Assembly (NCBI GenBank): GCA_903875575.1
Contig: CAIQWJ010000052.1
Span: 1-64,000, forward strand
DNA: 64,000 nt
DNA from: an uncultured Acidobacteriia bacterium
GTDB lineage: Bacteria; Acidobacteriota; Terriglobia; Bryobacterales; Bryobacteraceae
Reading direction: 5' to 3'
The notes under the pieces were generated by a model that worked only from the letters and a program-made list of their open reading frames with translations, was not told the DNA's origin and did not search any database. Each line of letters begins with the position of its first letter. Position 1 is the first letter of the stretch. Positions 61,657 through 64,000 of the stretch are shown here, piece by piece. The position numbers and the translations under genes were made by a program.

Positions 61657-62346
61657 TTAGGCCGCCTTCCTCATTCTTTGCGGTTGCGGGCTGTGGAAGA
61701 ATTGCCTTCTAAACTCGCTTGCCGCCTCTTTTCCGAGGATTTCGCGGTGGAAGCGGGATGTGTAGCGCTCGATTTCTTCGGCCGAAAAAACGAATCCTTC
61801 GTCGGACGGTTGCCAGGGTAAGTTATTCATTTTGCTGAACTGGTAGAGATTGCGTGCTGCCTCCAGTTCGCTCTGACGCTTGGCTTCCCGCTCCGCCTGG
61901 AGCTGTTTGAGCTGGCCGAGGAAGCGCTCGTAGGATTTGTGGAGGCGTTGCTCGTAGAGGGAGATGCGCACGAGGTCGGAGGAGCTGGCGGCGGTGGCTG
62001 CGGCGGTGACGAGGGCGTCCTGGAGGTTGGGGTCGTCGGAGTAGACGCGGTCCTGAGAGATGTCGAAGTGGGCGAGGGCCATGATGTTTTCGCAGATGGT
62101 GGGGACGGTGCGGAGACGCCAGGCCTGGCTGATGGCGGCGGTGGCGAGGAAGGTTTCGGTATCGCCTACCGGGGCGAGTTCGGCCATGAAACCGGCGGCA
62201 AAGGCGTTGTAGCGTTCGCGATCTTCGGGGGAGAGGATCAGGGTTTTGGCTGTGAGGCCGTGTTTGTACGCGTTGTGACGGGTTTTGGCCTTGGATTCCG
62301 GGGTCTTTGGGCCGGGTTTTTGGTGGGTGGATTCAGCGTTCGTCAT
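61657..62346 (-). CDS. Uncharacterised helical protein (KHGLTAK-type N-terminus)
   Basis: A 229-aa soluble, mostly helical protein of unknown function. The N-terminal pattern GPKTPESKAKTRHNAYKHGL, then TAKTLILSPED, corresponds in layout to NAQSATGPRSDEGK followed by SSKNGITLGL in the SEC-C protein at 4957-5727. Both go on with PxD/E-x-x-Y, a TLERE- or TETF-type helix, an AWRLR/HWRLRRC motif and long helices. This one lacks the SEC-C tail. I read them as two members of one multicopy family. Both lie next to short direct-repeat tracts. Confidence 0.72.
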   Translation of the reverse strand: MTNAESTHQKPGPKTPESKAKTRHNAYKHGLTAKTLILSPEDRERYNAFAAGFMAELAPVGDTETFLATAAISQAWRLRTVPTICENIMALAHFDISQDRVYSDDPNLQDALVTAAATAASSSDLVRISLYEQRLHKSYERFLGQLKQLQAEREAKRQSELEAARNLYQFSKMNNLPWQPSDEGFVFSAEEIERYTSRFHREILGKEAASEFRRQFFHSPQPQRMRKAA

Positions 62347-62479
62347 GCTTAGGGTTTAGCATGCGCTGGGGATGGGGTTTTGGCGAAAATTTATTATATT
62401 GCTGATTTCAGGGTAGATATAGTTACAAAATCGACAATACCGTTATCTGTCAACTCTTGATTGGGCACAATGTTCCGAC

Positions 62480-62713
62480 GTGGAAAGTGTTCCTGGCCGG
62501 GTAGGCGGAGTGTGGGTTCTGCGCGATACGCGGATGCCCGTCTCCGTCATTTTCCAAAATCTCGAATATGGCTCCAGTATTGAGGAGATCATCGAGAATT
62601 ACGGTGTGACCCGCGCCCAGATTCAGGCTGTCCTCGATTTTGCGGCGCAGAGCGCCGCACCGCCTTCCTTGCCGCCCGATCCGGCGCGTGCCACAGATGC
62701 GCATACTCTTTGA
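62480..62713 (+). CDS. DUF433 antitoxin-like protein
   Basis: A 77-aa DUF433 protein (VapB45/MazE-like small DNA-binding fold), normally the antitoxin partner of a DUF5615 PIN-like protein. It has VGGVWVLRDTRMPVSVIFQN, LEYGSSIEEIIENYGVTRAQ and IQAVLDFAA. The frame is open upstream to 62423 and encodes YLSTLDWAQCSDVE, which also fits the DUF433 N-terminus. No ATG, GTG or TTG exists there, so the real start is either this GTG or a rare codon such as the CTG at 62447. The downstream partner is truncated. Confidence 0.72.
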   Translation: MESVPGRVGGVWVLRDTRMPVSVIFQNLEYGSSIEEIIENYGVTRAQIQAVLDFAAQSAAPPSLPPDPARATDAHTL

Positions 62714-62804
62714 CAAGAGCGCTGGGCAACTCACCCTGGCAACTCGTAGTTCTGCATCTCGGCGAAATCAGGTACGGGGCGGAGTGCATCACGCAGCCTC
62801 ATGA
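62697..62804 (+). pseudogene. Truncated DUF5615 PIN-like toxin
   Basis: An ATG overlapping the end of the DUF433 gene starts MRILFDKS, the typical N-terminus of DUF5615 proteins that follow DUF433. After about 8 codons the similarity stops. The frame then runs through 27 unrelated codons, antisense to the next gene, to a TGA at 62802. The toxin body (about 100 residues) is missing. Confidence 0.55.
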
Positions 62805-62970
62805 TTGAGTTGACATGCGCCTGGAGGACCTGCAGCCGTTCACGCGGAGTCAACGAAAGCATCCAGCGGATCAGGGAGACGTCCCCGCCGCTGGCCGCCT
62901 CCTGCGCCGATGCAGATATCGCGTCGCCGCTATTTACCGGATCCATGCTCCTGAGTTTACTGCCTGGCAA
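62731..62970 (-). CDS. Small uncharacterised helical protein (WMLSLTPRERLQVLQ type)
   Basis: A 79-aa protein with SLIRWMLSLTPRERLQVLQA followed by HVNSIMRLRDALRPVPDFAE. From memory, small proteins with this helix usually precede a nucleotidyltransferase-like gene in TA-like pairs. Here no such gene follows; downstream lie the stumps of a DUF5615 toxin. The start may be TTG (62970, with AGGAT upstream) or ATG (62946). It may be an orphan left by a deletion. Confidence 0.55.
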   Translation of the reverse strand: MPGSKLRSMDPVNSGDAISASAQEAASGGDVSLIRWMLSLTPRERLQVLQAHVNSIMRLRDALRPVPDFAEMQNYELPG

Positions 62971-63011
62971 TAGATCCTGGATTTGACGCTACCGACCCAA
63001 CCTGACGCCGC

Positions 63012-63752
63012 TCAAAGCACCCAGCCCTCAAGCCACGAGCGCGATATCGCTTTCCATGTTTCGTTGAAGTAGAGGCCCGTGGCCGTCAGGCCCACAGCAA
63101 TGACGAGAAAGGCCGCCACCAGGAAGTGTTTCATGATCCGATTCCGTTTCCAGTCCCAGAGAAACATGAGAAGGATGAGGAGCAGATTGCCTCCCTCGTA
63201 GAACAGGTAAGTGCCGGGAAAGGTAGTTGGTGCGGGCAGAAAGAGGCTCACTAACCGGGAAAAGCCGGCGTCGCTGATGCAGATGGTGGCCAGAATGAGC
63301 ACGCGTCGATGGGCGGCGGAGTTGCGACGCAGGAGAATGCCCCAGGTCAGCAGCACGGCCATACAAATGACTCCGCTGAAGGCGATGGAAAGGAATTGAG
63401 GAGGGAGCGTACCTGGAGTCTTCAGGTTCAGGGCCTGCCAACTGAGTTCGGACCAGGGGGCGATCACGACGATAAGAGCGGCGTAGCCGGCCGCAAACCA
63501 GCCGAAACGACGATGGAAGCGGACGTTGCCCGTTTCGACCATGAGAACAAGCGCGGTAGCGATGAGCAGCCAGAGCGTGGTGGCGATGGCATGTACGTGG
63601 ACGATCCGGGGAACGGGCGGCTGCTCGTGGAGATAGTTGTGGAGATCAAAGCCGAAGCCGACGCCCACGAAGAGCCAGAAGATTGCAAGCCACACCAGCG
63701 CGGCCCGGCGATCGTCACGCGCTGGCCAGGATGCGGTCGTATGGATTTGCAT
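63012..63752 (-). CDS. Polytopic membrane protein
   Basis: A 246-aa integral-membrane protein with about seven hydrophobic helices (WLAIFWLFVGVGFGFDL, IATTLWLLIATALVLMV, FGWFAAGYAALIVVIA, FSGVICMAVLLTWGIL and so on). Histidines near helix ends (VHVHAIATTLW, RFHRRFGWFA, AAHRRVLIL) suggest a heme or metal site, as in several small membrane families, but I cannot name the family. The ATG at 63752 removes an N-terminal stretch without hydrophobic character. It is divergent from the DUF1569 gene. Confidence 0.72.
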   Translation of the reverse strand: MQIHTTASWPARDDRRAALVWLAIFWLFVGVGFGFDLHNYLHEQPPVPRIVHVHAIATTLWLLIATALVLMVETGNVRFHRRFGWFAAGYAALIVVIAPWSELSWQALNLKTPGTLPPQFLSIAFSGVICMAVLLTWGILLRRNSAAHRRVLILATICISDAGFSRLVSLFLPAPTTFPGTYLFYEGGNLLLILLMFLWDWKRNRIMKHFLVAAFLVIAVGLTATGLYFNETWKAISRSWLEGWVL

Positions 63753-63836
63753 AGGAGCGATCATACTACGTGCAATGGCTCTGACATTTTGCGACCAGCA
63801 TTCAAGGTTACTCTGATTCCAGGGAGGTATCTGATC

Positions 63837-64000
63837 ATGAAGAACCTGTTCGATGCGACGGTGGCGAATGAAGTGAAGACCCGGCTGGGTAAACTGGGGC
63901 CGCAAAATGAGAGGCACTGGGGCAAGATGACGGCGGCGCAGATGCTGGCGCATTGCTCGGTGAGTATGCAGTGGGCGGTGGGAGAAACGGTGCCCGACAA
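63837..64000 (+). CDS. DUF1569 protein, partial
   Basis: The first 54 codons of a gene that continues past the window end. MKNLFDATVANEVKTRLGKL, then WGKMTAAQMLAHCSVSMQWA, matches the DUF1569 family, small DinB-like four-helix proteins with a metal-binding His (MLAHC). The ribosome-binding site GGGAGG (63822-63827) lies 9 nt before the ATG. Confidence 0.8.
   Translation, partial: MKNLFDATVANEVKTRLGKLGPQNERHWGKMTAAQMLAHCSVSMQWAVGETVPD

Overview
The window looks like chromosome from a GC-rich soil bacterium of the Acidobacteriota, most likely near Bryobacterales/Solibacter. The pointers are two DUF3738/TIGR03435 proteins, a TIGR03437-type (Solibacter-expanded) surface protein, a GWxTD protein, outer-membrane proteins headed by carboxypeptidase-regulatory-like domains, and many heme-c and copper proteins. 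This is inferred from gene content only. I see no rRNA, integrase, transposase, phage gene or CRISPR array.

Layout. 1-4.9 kb: leucine operon leuA-leuB-leuC-leuD on the minus strand, with four copies of a short REP-like repeat in and around it. 4.9-9.8 kb: small accessory genes: a SEC-C protein, a DUF1778/GNAT toxin-antitoxin (TA) pair, decayed gene pieces, a Phd/VapC pair, an acyltransferase and a 2H phosphoesterase. 9.8-21.6 kb: MscS channel, TonB-type receptor, GH99/GH71-like hydrolase and a BlaI/M56-peptidase regulatory locus flanked by two DUF3738 proteins. 21.6-25.9 kb: DedA, pyrF, DUF423, a HepT/MntA TA pair and an SDR enzyme. 25.9-33.4 kb: a heavy-metal RND efflux operon (TolC, adaptor, CusA/CzcA), then a cytochrome c-M20 peptidase fusion. 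33.5-41.3 kb: tRNA-Asp, tandemly duplicated zinc-ribbon genes, a GH28 pectinase facing a Gfo/Idh/MocA oxidoreductase, a GNAT, an unknown histidine-rich protein, and a frameshifted TIGR03437-like gene. 41.4-46.4 kb: a frameshifted BNR-repeat protein, a DUF2264 protein and a VapBC pair. 46.4-52.1 kb: an operon of GWxTD protein, outer-membrane protein, cytochrome c-copper monooxygenase and redoxin. 52.6-57.3 kb: a hydroxycinnamate catabolic cluster (MarR regulator, ADP-forming CoA ligase, feruloyl-CoA hydratase/lyase, PobA). 57.3-64 kb: tRNA-Cys, a glycosyltransferase with a large low-complexity insert, YggS, speA, a second member of the SEC-C protein's family, a broken DUF433/DUF5615 locus, a membrane protein and the start of a DUF1569 gene.

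Together the genes suggest a heterotroph living on plant polymers (pectin, lignin-derived phenylpropanoids) with strong envelope and metal handling. The candidates for undescribed biology are the BlaI/M56/carboxypeptidase-regulatory/DUF3738 circuit, the heme-c-copper-monooxygenase operon, the heme-c-M20 fusion and the duplicated zinc-ribbon locus. Four intact and at least two decayed TA-type loci lie in 64 kb.
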